Source of the DNA: Amyelois transitella
Taxonomy: Eukaryota > Arthropoda > Insecta > Lepidoptera > Pyralidae
Assembly: GCF_032362555.1 (NCBI RefSeq)
Contig: NC_083508.1
Span: forward strand, 2,385,001 to 2,449,000
DNA length: 64,000 bases
Direction: 5' to 3'
This document shows, in pieces, positions 13,801 to 27,099 of this stretch. The first letter of the stretch is position 1. Each line of letters opens with the position of its first letter. Position numbers and translations under genes: made by a program. Under the pieces are notes generated by a model. It had not been told where the DNA came from and did no database searches. It saw nothing but the letters and a program-made list of their open reading frames with translations.

Positions 13801-16800
13801 TCAGCCACCAGTCTACCTTCCGGGTGGATTATCGAAATCCCAAGAAGCTAAAACTGACATATCGACATTTAATTAGCTACCTATTAGAGTAGTGATCAAT
13901 ACTCTCCTAAGGTTATAAACAACTCCAAATTTAGATGGTGAACTTGAAACATTCCTTAATGACGTATTGTGTACGAAAACATAAGAATTACCTTCAAAGA
14001 GATAACATAAATCGAAATGTATTGAGGGTCATGTGCCATATCATCCAATAATCATAATCACCGTTATAATGAAATAACTTCTGCATCGGTCAGTCGTGTT
14101 GATGTACAATACAATAATATATCAATGATTACACAACAGTAAACATCGAATCAATCCCACAGTTTATTATTGTGAATTAAAAACCACTTCCCGCTACGTA
14201 TTGCTAACACCTCGACCTATTAATTGCTTTAACCAAAATTTTATCATTAAGTTTGCCACGCAGGAGGTCCGAATCACCTTATATATTTGGTACAAAAAAA
14301 GTACTTTTAATGTTATAGTTACCACCCACATCGGGCACAAATCGCTTCTCACATAATACAAATTTGTTTTAGACACGTGTTTTAGTTTACATGTATGCGG
14401 AAGCGTTTAAACAGACGCGTATTTAATCCGCATTTCTAGCTAGAATCTCTATCCTTCAATAATACATTGATAATAATCAATTAGCTTTTTGATTTCTGAT
14501 TCGTCAATAGTCAGTTAGTATTTCGATGCTTCTAAGATTTCATAAATAGTAAGTTTCGTACTGGTTGACCAAGTGACTTCACTTACTTGTATTTTAAAAA
14601 TAATTTTGTTATGTTAAGCGTAAAATACTTCCGTGTGTAAAGAATGCTTTCTTCTAAATTTACACGACATCATTCCAGTAACGATGATTCATAGTATGGT
14701 CTTCGAGTAAATGCGGCGTTTAATTAAGAAATACAACAAGATTTCCAAGAAAAAGTAGCACTTATGTTTATCCGTCCGAAGTTGTCTCATAAATGAAAAT
14801 TTTAGGAAGTACATATAATAGAAAAACAAAAAGGTGCTTTTCAGGTGTGTTAGTGATGTTAAATAGTTTTTGGTTATTTAAAAGAATTATTTTTTCCTTT
14901 TTCGGAGAGGTAAGCAGACTTCACTCTTGCAACGATGCTTCTGTTTCATCTTTCACATGCATCACTCTCCTTATTATTACAAACATTAAAGGAAGAAATT
15001 ACAAACGAAGAAAAGACAAAAGCCAAAGTAAATAGCGGAAAAGCACTGGCTGGCGTAAATTTGTATTCTGAGTTGGATACATACAAGGCAGTACGGTATT
15101 GCATGCCTCCGCGCATCACGCCACTTGGCTTTGTTCCCATGCGCAATATGAGAGAACAATTACTTGAATACTTCAACGCCGCTGTGCAGACATGTGGTCT
15201 CGTTGCAAAATTATTTTAAAAAACGAATGGACTCATGAGAATTCTTTCAGAATTGAAACTTAGCCTGCTCATCAATGAGTACCTGTACTAGTCATAATTA
15301 TCCTAGCCACGAGTACGTTTACAATCCGATTTGCATCACGGTCTTTCTTATGGTCAACGTTACAATACAGCATTTACAAACTAGAGAGATTTCAAATTAT
15401 TCATCTTAATGACAGTAACGATTATCACCCGCAAAATAATATAAACAATCAAAATGACAGGTTTTAAAGTCGAAATATTGATGCTATTGTTGTACTGACG
15501 TTAATTAATCCTTTTTATTACATTTGTAAAATAACAAACATACAATTGTCCGATTGAAGGGTGCGGCTTTATTGCTATGTCATTTATTGTCTTGATTTTC
15601 TTTATGCATAATATTAACCTTTACATTGGGAAATGCCAAGGCATCGTTTGTCGTAAATTTTCGAGTTCTGTAACATGCAGTGTTGTTGAAAAGATCGCGG
15701 ACGTGGCGGACCCGTGATTTATTGGAGTGGCCTGCGTAGGCGCAACCCACGCGGCTCCGGTTGCTATTCAAACACTTATTCTAATTCGTTTTTGCATATT
15801 AATTAAATATATTTTAAATAAAGTACAAATAGATTTTTTATATTATCCGTTTTTTTAAGTACCTACAAATATGTCACGACAGTTTTATTTTACGTTGGTA
15901 CCAACTTGTAAGTGTAATATCAAAACGTAGAATTTTATGCTTTAACATAAAATAATCAAAGGCTTTATGGTTAGCTATAGTCATTTATCAGAAAGGGCAT
16001 GTAGCGTACGATTTGTTTACTTTAGAAGACATACTTGAAATTTCGATTGAGTTAGATCACGGGGCACATTGCCACAGTTTAGTTTATGACATGTCGTGAG
16101 AACTGGTCTCTGAACTGAAGACAATGGACAGCTATGGAAACTACTGCTATATTAGCACAAATCTTTGTGTTTTAAGGTTTCATGTAATCATAGATCCAAT
16201 AAAGTAAGAGCGAAGTATACGGAGGTCAGACAGGAGTCGATTCGTAAAACTTGAGTTAGCCAATCCAGGATTATAATCAAACGGACACGCTAGGAGGTAG
16301 AAGTGTATATAGTGAGTTTTCTACTGGTTTTTAAGTTGATTAAAAAGTTTTTCGATATTACTATAATAAAGTTATTATAATACTCGTAGTATAAGGATTC
16401 GATTAGTCTCAATCGCTGTCAGTAAATTCACTCATTCTTAAGTGCGACCGAAGAAGTGACATCAGTCAGTGTCATTCACCACATACACATTGTAACAAAA
16501 CGTAATTAGTAAATGAATTGTTACGTCAGTAAAGGGCGCGTTGCTCGTAATCTAATTAGTAAAGGTGGGTGAAGTAATCTGACGGGTTTAGGTTACACCT
16601 GGCTTCTGACACCGAACCGATAACCGTTGCGTCAATGGATTAAGATAAACCCGAGACTAGAGACAAAATCATTCAGACTAACGTCGATATTTAAAATATG
16701 TAGTTACTGTAGTTCTTTGAAGTGTAAAAACTTAACTGTTAAAAAAGAGACTTTTAAACTCACTCGGTTGCAGCATCTGATCCAAATATATGGCCAATAT

Positions 16801-17896
16801 AAATGTAAGACCTTTAGTGAGTAACTTAGAGTTAGAGTTAGAGAGCGTACCTTTACGTACAATATGTTTCGCAATATAAAATCTATCCTGACCCTTTCAA
16901 GTGGTATTAGGCTTAACTATTACTTACCGCTCTAAACTAGCATTAAAACCGTAAAGATATTCCTGAATTTATTTCTCGTAGGCTCTCTAAATCTACAAGC
17001 CCAATAAATCTCAGACGGTTAGGGCCACATCATACGTTAGTATATTAAGTATGTTGGGATGACGGTCGTGTGAGTGAGTGAGTGTGTGTGTGTCGTGACG
17101 GCCCAACATGCCTACAAATAGTGAAGACGACGAATGAGAAGTGATTTATAATAAGAACTTTCAAAGGCACTCCAGTCCTACTTAATGAATAGACTTTCAA
17201 TGAAATGGGCATGAGAAACCAACTGAACATTCAGGTAATAAGGCCTAACGTGCCGCGAAGATCACGAAGTTATCTCTTACGAGGTAGACGCCAATAGCCG
17301 GAAGACTGAAAGGCTTATCTGGATAGCTTTATGACGGAATTGAAAATCAAACATAGCGGCACGTGGCTGACCCATAGGAAAAAATCAGCTCCCAAGTTTA
17401 CAAGCCGTCATAATCTCGGCGTGAAGAGAACCAGTTGGCATACAGTATGTCTTATTCTCTACCAACCAACATGAGAGCCATTCGCTTCAAAGACGCAGTC
17501 GTAGTTTCGTAGATAGCAGCTTCGTACAAAACGCCATAGCAAACCGCTCGTATGATATCGGCTTTAGGAAAGTAAGAGAGGTTATTTATCGATGCGGCTT
17601 GGACAAAATGCTGGATCCCAATTACTGGACGATGCTGCGGTAAAATATGGACGTTGATCGCTCCGATTTGCTGGCTAGTATTTGTTATGTCAAATACGGA
17701 TCGTCTGGTATTGTAAATAAACAATATGAAGAATGTTATGAAGTAGACAAGAAATTAATTATTTAACTGCGAATAGTAATAGTAGTAAGGCATATCCCGG
17801 GCTCCTCTCCAGAGAGGTGAGAATACAACCGGAACTAAAGCCAGGAGGTAGAAGAAGTAATAGTAGATTATAGATTACAGAAGTAATAGTAGGTTA
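4838..17896. other. Long non-coding stretch with scattered repeat relics
   Basis: I see no coding exon on either strand in this 13 kb. Recognisable relics are decayed copies of the 3' end of the LINE described at 3.7-4.8 kb (about 5585-5695 and 14896-14962), a dispersed repeat with a GCGACTCCTATCTGACCTC core (6650-6700, and inverted near 16221-16239), an (AT)n run near 10267-10281 and a (GT)n run near 17083-17093. A moderately GC-rich patch at 8393-8520 is unexplained. The short open frames are not gene-like in length or composition. Confidence 0.5.
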
Positions 17897-17955
17897 ATTT
17901 GAAAATATTCGAAAGATAAAATCTACTTAACTTTATCTTTGGAATATTTTCAAAT
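17897..17955. repeat. Fold-back, 24-bp arms with 11-nt loop
   Basis: The arms are 17897-17920 and 17932-17955. They are reverse complements with one mismatch, separated by 11 bases (17921-17931). The region is AT-rich, but 23 of 24 paired positions is more than expected by chance. A small MITE or a hairpin RNA precursor are both possible. Confidence 0.6.
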
Positions 17956-17978
17956 CTTCTTTCATCTTCTGTCGGTCA

Positions 17979-18077
17979 AACATCGACAAAGACCTCAAGA
18001 AAGTCCAACTTCCCGATGTGACAACCCAGGACAGACTAACCTGGCGCAAATAAGTGAGGAGACCCGACCCCAAATAA
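17979..18077 (+). mobile_element. Relic of a LINE polyprotein C-terminus
   Basis: One frame reads NIDKDLKKVQLPDVTTQDR, then LTWRK, a stop, and VRRPDPK. It resembles the C-terminal end of LINE polyproteins common in moth genomes (a D-x-D-L...DR..WR..V.R.DP pattern). The internal stop shows it is dead. Confidence 0.6.
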
Positions 18078-20657
18078 CGGGTTGGACAAAGAACATTAAT
18101 GATAAAAAAAATTAAACAAATAAATATCTTTTTAATATAAGACTATGAGTCACAAACTCGCATCACCACTTCCAGTTTTTCTGAACAAATCACCTATTGT
18201 AATGCATGAAGCGTTTAATCATACGATAGGTAATAGTTATCAATTTATTAGCCGCAACATCATACACTACCACTTATGTCAATCTCAAAGTGGAAATGAT
18301 ACATTTCTTTACATTGATCATGGATCCTAGATTGGGTAAGTCAGGATTTTACGTTTATGTGATTTGTAATCAATCTAAATAAAAGTACCCTTAACCGATT
18401 GACGAAATTTGTTTAACAGACTCTAAATGATCAGGTCTAAATTACTTTTTCCTGGAAATTCCCAAGGTAGTGAAAACCTGATCCAAAATCTAGTGTGAGG
18501 TAATTTAAAATTCTGTCATCTGAAGATGAATCTGGCCTTGAGAGACGAAGACGAGAACAAAGAAAATCCCACAGCCGACAGCAGTCCGCACCGTATATTT
18601 ACCTGGATGACGTGGTGTCTCATTGCAACGCGCATGCTGTTCAAACGGATTCCTAATTTGCTACGGAGCCGTTCAAGCATGGCACTAAATACATGCCAAA
18701 AATTTCCCTGTTAAATTTATTATATAATATAATGCCTTGAGAAAAATAAAGTACCGAAATCAAATTTGAATTCTTTGACGAAAGACTAGGATATATCTAA
18801 ACACAAACAATGTGATCATTTTGTGTATCTACCTTTATAATATTAAAGAACTATCATAAAAGAGAATAAAGAATATCTAGCAAACAAAGCATACCACACC
18901 TTTAACGAAATGAATATTAACAATTTTTCTATTCACGCAACAAACTTTTTCTATAGGAACACAAAAATTTCTTTAACAAAATTAAATCGCGAACGCGGTA
19001 AACGCGGCGTCAATTAAGTAACATCATACAAACAAAATGAGCAACAAGAGAAATCGGTACCATTATCGACTGTTCACGGATTCGTACAAAAACCGCTGTT
19101 ACAGTTACGGCGGTTATAAACTGCGTGTTTGAATTTCGCGAGACTCCTCTTCGGTGTATTTTGGCTATGGCCGTGACCTCTTCGACATAGGAGATATCTT
19201 TGAGTGACCAGCCGCACTCGCCCCTCTATCGCTTTCTTCTGACCCGCTTTTCTCAAACAATACTGGGCAGCGCAGTGCTGCGAGAAAGTAGTCGATAACA
19301 TGCAAGACTACGCGTATATCAATTTAAGGTAACCGCCTTCCCAAAACGGTGTAACTGTTTAAAAAAATATCGTTGTTTTCTTTATTTTTACTTGCACATT
19401 ACAATTGCAATGTCTTTAAATACGTCATTTTAATGTACTACTTTGATTTAACAGAATGAAACCTACGATGTTTATTGGCACTAGGTCCAGTAACAACGAT
19501 CTATTACAACTCTTGTTTCGACACGAAAAAGCCGAAACGAGTTGCGAATCGATTTTAAGTGCCGTGAGAATTGTTTCAAAGCCTAACACAACTGAATGAA
19601 ACACGTAAACTAATCGGAACCGTTATTGGCAGTAAAATAAACGAACCACACGTTCAACCACACATTTTCAACCGTCGGATGTTACTCTAATAGAGACAAA
19701 TGGTTGTCTATTCCTGAGGGTTGGGTGCGGATAAGTGGGTTTAGCCCCGGGAGAGACGAGCAGATGTTGTGCTACTTGAATTTCGCGTCATCTGGTCTCT
19801 TGATAGCTGTACTCGAAGTAAATAATGTGATTTTCGCCTAAAATTAGGTCAACAATATCGAACACGAAGGGATAGGGAAACATTGAATTCAATGAGGGGA
19901 GCCAAGGGGAGAATGTCGATGTATTTTTGAGTTTTATTATTGTGTCCAGTACAAACGACCCAGACATTGTATAAATACTAAATGTTAACGAAGCGAGTGA
20001 CTGATTACCAAGAAACCATTAATGAAATGGCGAAATGAGGATGCAGTGTAAGAGATCATGAACACAAAACAATGAAGGTCATAAATCACGGTTTCCTTCG
20101 TATAATAGTTGCATCCTACAGAAGCTTCGTGGCAATCCGGCGCACTATCTAAATTGATGGCTTCCGGCGCACATTAGAGCAGACTCTATCGCGGCTGTCT
20201 GCAATACGACACACTTCATTTGCCGCAGCGCGTGCGCCCGTAGAAAGTGACTCTTTGTCATCGCCACACTCGCCCAAAATCGAACAAACTGACGCGTGAA
20301 CGAGACATCGCTATTGAACTTCAATATGAGACGAAGAGGGACGCGAGATTATTGAACATTTGGCGCGTCGACTCTTCACGCGTTGTTTGATCTCGTGCAT
20401 TCGTGGGATTTCGTTCCGACATCGGCGTCTATCCGGACGGAATCTGGAGAGTTAAATGACATTTGAATCGTTTTGCGACAGGTGATCGAGATTAAAATTT
20501 CATTAAAAATGCTAACACTGGATTATGTACCTGGATTATTTATGAATAACGTAACACGGATAGTTTAGTTAACGAGCTAGATAAATTTGAAAAATTATTA
20601 GACTATTCTGCAAGGAAGAGATATTTATATTGATGGCATATACTTACCATTGCAATA
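18078..20657. other. Non-coding sequence, no feature seen
   Basis: No coding exon recognised. A modestly GC-richer patch lies at about 20150-20440. The short open frames on both strands look random. Confidence 0.45.
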
Positions 20658-20914
20658 ACTATACTAATATTATAAAGCTGAAGAATTTGTTTGTTTGTTT
20701 GACTAATCTCAGAAACTACTGGTTCGAATTTAAAAATTCTTTTTGTGTTGGATAAACCATTTATGACGGAAGGCTTTAGGCTATATAACATCACGCAGCA
20801 ACTATAAGGAGCGAAGAAATAATGGAAAATGTGAAAAAACGGGGAAAAATATATAGGGCTTCACTGATGCCCAAAATAACTATTCCACGCGGACGAAGTC
20901 GCGGGCACAGCTAG
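20658..20914 (+). mobile_element. Internally deleted Helitron copy
   Basis: It starts with CTATACTAATATTATAAAGC and ends with the same CGCGGACGAAGTCGCG hairpin and GCACAGCTAG as the element at 1074-1787, but is only about 257 bp long. It is a shorter, diverged member of the same family. The first T of the expected TC start is changed. Confidence 0.75.
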
Positions 20915-23375
20915 TTATTAATAAAATAAGTTTCAAATTTTGTGAAATTCATGGTAGAAGTCACGACTAAGCACAGATGCTTTGGGACTAGGTCGTTGTT
21001 TCGTTTCTGCAAATTATTTCCCTTAAACATTGCCGAACCATGCGCTGTTATTGGATACAATTTCCGCTGACACAATTACATTCAATTCCGTGGAAATATC
21101 CGGTAATAGACATTAATATGTAATTTTAAATCAACAAACAGGTTAAACATAACACGATGCCTACGTCTCCTCTTTTTACTGATGAATCGGTTTTTTATCG
21201 GGTTGTTAGTAACTTTGATTAGGATAATTTGCGTCTTGAATGATTTCACTTTATTAATTGGCGGTCGTTACAAGCGTCCATATAAGTAGAGTGCGGTGGG
21301 TGTACTCGAGTCGGAATTAATTTATTCATGTGGGCCGACCGGCAGGAGGGACGACACTAGCTATCTGGTTACAGTCGTTAATCAAAGAGGAGGAAGACTT
21401 GAATACGACAAAAAACTTGGAACAGTGACGACAGGCAGCCGACGGAGACACTAATGGCCTTTTAGACACGTCCACGTCACTCCCAGGAGTTTTGAGTCGG
21501 AGGCACCCGATCATTGAACCCGCTTCAGCGAAATACTATCGCATTTCAAAGAATCGCCTGATCGAGAAATAAAACCACTCCATTCCATATGCGTCGAGCG
21601 AGGCGGAATCCTTTATCGACGGATGAATGACCCCGGTGCAATATGACCGTAAGGCTATACATATTATTCATATTTTTCACCCCATCTACGGCCACGATCC
21701 TACAATTTTATTCCGCCCATCTCCTTTGACTGACAAATTTGACTTTACTTCTTACTATCCGGTCTGAATATTCGCCACGTTAGTCATATAGAAAAAGGTT
21801 AATTAAATCGCATTTGCATATAGATAATTTCGCCTGAGGATCATGATGGCCGATGAATCAGAAGGATTGCCGCTTGCATACTAGATCTCTCATCGGTTAC
21901 TTCATTTCAATCGTGTTATTAAATTTTTGATTCGAGAAAAACTATTTCGTGTCATTGATCAGCAATACACTTATACAGAGGAAGCATCATCGTATTTAAT
22001 AATTGAATCATTACTTGTAACAAAATTCCTTATAAAAGTTGCGGAAGGTATAAACTCAATGATTTTACGGTCCTTTAATAATTATCTAATACATCAGGTC
22101 AGGTCACTGTTTGTAAATAATATTGTGTAACAAAACCTTACATAAGTGCATATGTATCGCGCTTTCTATCAGCATCGTAAGTACCTGTAACAAAACAAGC
22201 AGACATTAGATAAACTCGGGCCCGCAACAATGGCCGCAGGGAAAGGCCAGAAAGGCCAAAATAAAGGTCGCAAGCCCATTAAATATTCATGGAGCATTCG
22301 CATATTGTACAGAGAAAATATTTTTATGCACTCGATACAGTCGGGCACAAGTTGTTCATACAACTGTATTTAATTTTATATCTCACTGCATTACCTTCAG
22401 AATCGATATTGGCATATCTCGGTGTCTGTACACTCTTACACGTTTTAAGTGTGAAATTGCGCTGAAGAGCTTCCACGTGTATTTTGCTGTTTTAGCAGCG
22501 CAATCAAAAGTTCACTTCCTTGTAATCAAATTTTATTTCCATCCTTTGTTAAATGACAACTGTATAAAGTAAAAGAGCAAAGTTGCAATAACATACGACA
22601 CATAATGAAATAAACATGTTTGGCCTTTTGGTTAAATCTCGTTTGTGACCTTGAGGACGTGAGCGGAACACACTGTGATATATTTTTAGTTTATCAATAC
22701 TAAGACTTTGAAAAGCATGTTTAGACGATGGGAAGATGATCAGCAATATTAAAGAGTTGTTGAAAACTGACGAAAAAGACACAGGTATTATCAAAAAAAA
22801 AATCAAAAAAAAAATAGATCGACGCAAGAGGCAATATGGTTTTGCCCAGAAGCGGAAGGAAATAGGTAATATACAACAAGCTTGCATACACAGGGGATTT
22901 ATGTCAGCGGTTGACAAAAATAGATTGCTTATAAACAACTACAGCCAATAAGGAAACTGCATCCAAAGCTTACCAAATATGAACTAGCGCAACCGAATGC
23001 TACACCTTACTAAAGATTTAACTGGTTCAAATTATTAAAGAGACAAATTAAGTAAATAATTGACTGCATTCTGTTTATAAAAGTTTGACAATAATGTTGA
23101 CAAATACAACAAAAATTCGGCTCGACGAGGGGAGTCGCATAAACTATTTTAGTTGCACAAAAGTTTGAATCCACTGAGACGAATTAAGTAAAATTTTGTA
23201 AAACCACTGTACAAAAACAAACAAGGAAATTACATAAACATGTAAACGTAAAATAAACAAACAATCCCCGCAAGAACCCAATAATCACGATTGCTATTAA
23301 CAATATGTCGTCGAGGAATATAATAACAGTGTTGCAGCCTAGAAATATTATGGACATTAGTAACCCCGCCGGATC
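20915..23375. other. Non-coding sequence, no feature seen
   Basis: AT-rich DNA without recognisable exons. A Lys/Arg-rich open frame at 22736-22951 is mostly poly-A derived and is not supported as a gene. Confidence 0.45.
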
Positions 23376-23860
23376 ACGGGCTGCGGCGCGGCATGGCGTC
23401 ACGCTTTATGCTAATTCCGAATATTCTGATGCTGCAGAGGCTGACCGACCACCCCAAGCAAATGCAGCGAAGATTATATCGTCTATCAATATAGATAGAA
23501 TTTATAGAAGATAAATAAGAAATTCATTGAAAAGATCGATGGGCCACGCTCAGCTGTTTTGCTTAATGATAAAATTAAGATTCAAATAGTGACAAGTTGC
23601 TAGTGCATTGCCTAAAAGAAGAGTCCCAAATTTAAAAGTCCTATCCCTTAGTCGCCTTTTATGACATCCCTAAGAAAGAGAGTAGTCCTATTCTTTTTTC
23701 TTTCGATGCCGGGAACCGCACGGCACCTGCTTTTTCTAAAAAGTTAATTCAATATTATGAAGTACGTGGGCACGGTCAGAAACATGGCACGTTTTATGTA
23801 AATTCTGATGCTGCATCGATGCTGCCTGCCCACCCCGCACGCGTTCCTCGTGGACCATGC
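23376..23860 (+). repeat. Two diverged copies of an unknown repeat flanking a SINE
   Basis: Bases 23376-23462 and 23765-23860 share the order CATGGC, CACG, TTTATG, AATTC, TCTGATGCTGCA and a following CCACCCC-type stretch. Between them lies an inverted SINE copy (23535-23740). I do not know the repeat. Confidence 0.4.
23535..23740 (-). mobile_element. SINE-like repeat, diverged copy
   Basis: Read on the minus strand it carries the blocks of the (ATGT)n-tailed SINE-like family seen best at 54354-54617: CCGTGCGGTTCCCGGC, AGTCGCC-type, GGGATAGGACTT and CAGCTGAGCGTGGCCC. The 3' tail is lost. Confidence 0.6.
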
Positions 23861-24169
23861 ATTATTAATGATTCGTCTATTTTACAATATTATACGCTGA
23901 TATGAAAGTTTTGCTTCTCTACCATCTCTTATGGCCAAACCTTAGTAAATATTGAAAATGTCGAATCATCAAATCAAATGATTGAACCACTTCGCAATTT
24001 CTGAAGCAACATACAGTTAAAGCAGTCGGCAAAAATCATAATATTGAACATAATATGCAATGTAACGTTCTTAACAACTGTTACGACTCGTTTCAGTTTT
24101 AATTGACGAGTATAATCTTAGTAACGTGATGTTTATCAAATGGAACGAATTTTTGTGTTAGTTCGCGTC

Positions 24170-25110
24170 ACACGTGCGCCCGACGACACGGCTCCGATTA
24201 CGCGGCCCGTTGCGCTTGCGCCTCCGCCCTTGGACTAGCTGCTTACTGCGAGACGGTCGCTAGCTATTACATATTTACGAGAATTCAATAATTTTTTAAC
24301 TTAAAATCTGCCAGCCTCGCAGCCATCCGACCGATAGTATCGTACCGCTTATAAGATGTTTTTGATTTAATTTTGATAGCGATAGATATAGAATAAGAAA
24401 GCCACAACATAGAGGAAAGCTGGGAGAGTAGGCGTCTTCTATCTCCCGCCATTTTTACGTTTCTCATTTTCGGTGATGTCAAGATTTGATCTGTTTATTG
24501 GTAAGAGAATCTGTAACAAAGTACGATATTCTAAACCGGGACGAAAGGAATTCAACGTCATAAATAAATCTAATCCCAAAGACTGTGAGCTCGTCTAGTC
24601 TGGGCCATCCGATCCGTACGCAAATAGGCCGGCGTAATCCTGCCTGATTGTAACGTATGTGGGATAGAACCGCGACAAATTCGCTGCAATTTGTACAAGT
24701 CAAATACTAAAAGCAAACACTGAAAAGTAATAAGAAGAAGGCGCAGTAATTTACAAGTATCACACACCAGACCAGAACATAATTGAGACACAATTTTTTC
24801 TCTCTGTAAAACTCTATGATTACAATGTTATGACTGACGCGGGGGAAACTCCTGTTTGCAGCTTATTGCTCGACACGCCACCAACTTGGTTTTGAAGTGT
24901 TAAGGATTCTTCTTCGCCGGATTGAGCCGTCAGCGACGGCGGTAGATTTACTGCGGCGATAGCGGCGCCCTTCCGCCGCGCTGATAAATAGCCTCTCTAA
25001 TTATATTTACGCAGCGCCGGCCGCCGCGCGATAAATCCCGCCGGAATGCCGGGATAACTCCGCCGTTTACGGCCAATACGACGCCCGCTCATAAGATCCA
25101 TCACCGCTGA
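24170..25110. other. GC-rich non-coding patches
   Basis: Two patches (about 24170-24260 and 24840-25110) are rich in GC and CpG against AT-rich surroundings, with several GATA-type words (CGATAAATC, TGATAAATA) in the second. No splice-bounded coding exon is evident. A regulatory element is possible but not shown. Confidence 0.35.
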
Positions 25111-26421
25111 CACTTTGTATTACTTCGAAATTAGGCATCCAACGATAAAATCTAATAAGTTCCGACGTCACCTTGCACTTGGACGCCTATTTTTGTTTCA
25201 ATGCTGCCGTCCATCAAGTTCTATAAACGCGGGCCACAAATCGAGTTTATTACGTGATACATTCGATGTATAAGGAAGGGATGCACGTGACAGACTCGCC
25301 GTCTTAGGTCCGGACTGTGTATGGAAATACTCCGGAAGCGTACAATTAAAATGGGAGCGATGCGTTGTGATGAACGAGTCAGTGAACCCGACCCAAGGTT
25401 ATGGAAGGGAGCGTAAACAGCGAACCGCATCCATCAGCAGAACAAACAGCGGAATGGAAGCGAGATGTGAGACGTGTCAATATTGGCTTACTCGGCGAGG
25501 CGGAGCCTTGCTGTGCCGCGTATCAGGGCATATAGAACTTGCAATTTGAGATAATATTGATTAACAAAGGCGAAGTCGATAACCGTATCACGGATATATT
25601 TGTGCGAATACCTGATACACATTCAAAGAAATTTAAGATATTTTGTCAAGTTTGTGTTCACTTAATACAAACACAATAAACACGTTTTTAAATAAGATAG
25701 GCAATAACGAGCTACGACGGGCAAAAACGAATGTGGACAATTTGACGTGAGTTTCGAAAGACGCTGTTAAATATGCAAACATTGCAATCTCGTTTTAAGG
25801 ACATGTCCGAATTTGTGTGGGGCGCGGAAATGGCCAAGGGCCGTGACATGGCGCAGGCGCAGCACAGAGTTGCATTACAAGAGTTACATCACACTGATTC
25901 ACATCGCGACGTGATTCAGAGGAGTGGTGCGCTAATCGCCGCCAATTCGGGATGGCGAGCCAAATGAGTTGCTAATTTACGCAATTAAACACATCTCAAT
26001 ATGGGCATTATAATAAAAAAGCTTCTTATAAAAGATTCGCTCTTAAAAACAATAATAGATTAAAAACAACAATGAACTGATGAATCGATAAGACCTATTC
26101 CCTGTGTGACTACTGCTGTCACACATAAGAAAATTTTAATTAGTTGTCGAGACAGGAAAATAGAGCAAAAATGTTCAGAACATTCTATCCGATGGCAGGT
26201 TATATTTAACCACTCACAAAGAACTGATAGTTAAAAGATGCAATCACAGCTTGCATACTTAGGATGGTTACTACTAAAAATACTGTCAACACGGGAAGGG
26301 CCAGGGCCGACGCTATCTCGGGAGAGATCGTCGGCACGAGATGCATTTAGCGATTGCAATGGTAGAATTAATGTGATGTCGATATCCTGTCAGCGGTTGG
26401 TATTCTCTAAAAATTATATTG
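25111..26421. other. Non-coding sequence, no feature seen
   Basis: Only short open frames with no recognisable similarity. Confidence 0.4.
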
Positions 26422-26670
26422 AGTCGGCCTCTGTGGCTCAGCGGTAGTGCGTATGTCTGCGTCAACCGGAGATCCCGGGTTCAAATCCCGGCCAGGACAT
26501 GATGAGAAACGAACTTTCTCTGATTGGCCTGGGTCATGGATGTTTATCTATATGTAAGTATTTATTATAAAATATTGTATCGTTGAGTTAGTATCTCGTA
26601 ACACAAGTCTCGAACTTACTTCGAGGCTAACTCAATCTGTGTAATCTGTCCCGTATATGTTTATTTATTA
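26422..26670 (+). mobile_element. tRNA-derived SINE
   Basis: The head has an RNA polymerase III A box (TGGCTCAGCGG, 26434-26444) and B box (GGTTCAAATCC, 26478-26488), and is tRNA-like. The acceptor stem does not pair, so it is not a functional tRNA. The body (GATTGGCCTGGGTCATGGATG, then a GAACTTACTTCGAGGCTAAC block) runs to a TTTATTTATT tail near 26661-26670. I recognise the general lepidopteran type but cannot name the family. Confidence 0.75.
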
Positions 26671-27099
26671 AATAACACAACATAAAATATACTTATTCTT
26701 ATTTACCACTAAGTGACGTATTTTTTACTTTAAATATTGGTAACACTTGTCAGCCATATTCGATCCGAATAGTTTCTAACTTGAATCGTAATTAGGTATC
26801 TCGAGATCGAGATTGGTGGTACTTATTACCGCCCATATCTAGACGCCGAAGGTCGGCCAGACTTTCGCTACATGCTGGCTACATTATACAAGTGCCCATG
26901 CCCAACTCAAGTGTCGGAAAATCTAGTCGCCTACACGTGTCGGTATGGTAGTCGAGTTCCGTATTGCGTTTGAAGAGGCCCTTAGAAACAAGTTTTTAGC
27001 ATATTCATATTTTCTTAAAATGCGTGTTTTTACACGTGCTAATATAATTAAATTTAGTTTTGTCGTATATTTTTTAAACTAATACAGTTGTAATCCGGC

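Noticed and set aside
22549-22938. 129-codon minus-strand frame as a membrane protein
   Set aside because: Its hydrophobicity comes from T-rich sequence; there are no splice sites, promoter or similarity to support it.
26422-26496. A functional tRNA gene
   Set aside because: A and B boxes are good but the acceptor stem does not pair, and a SINE body follows directly.
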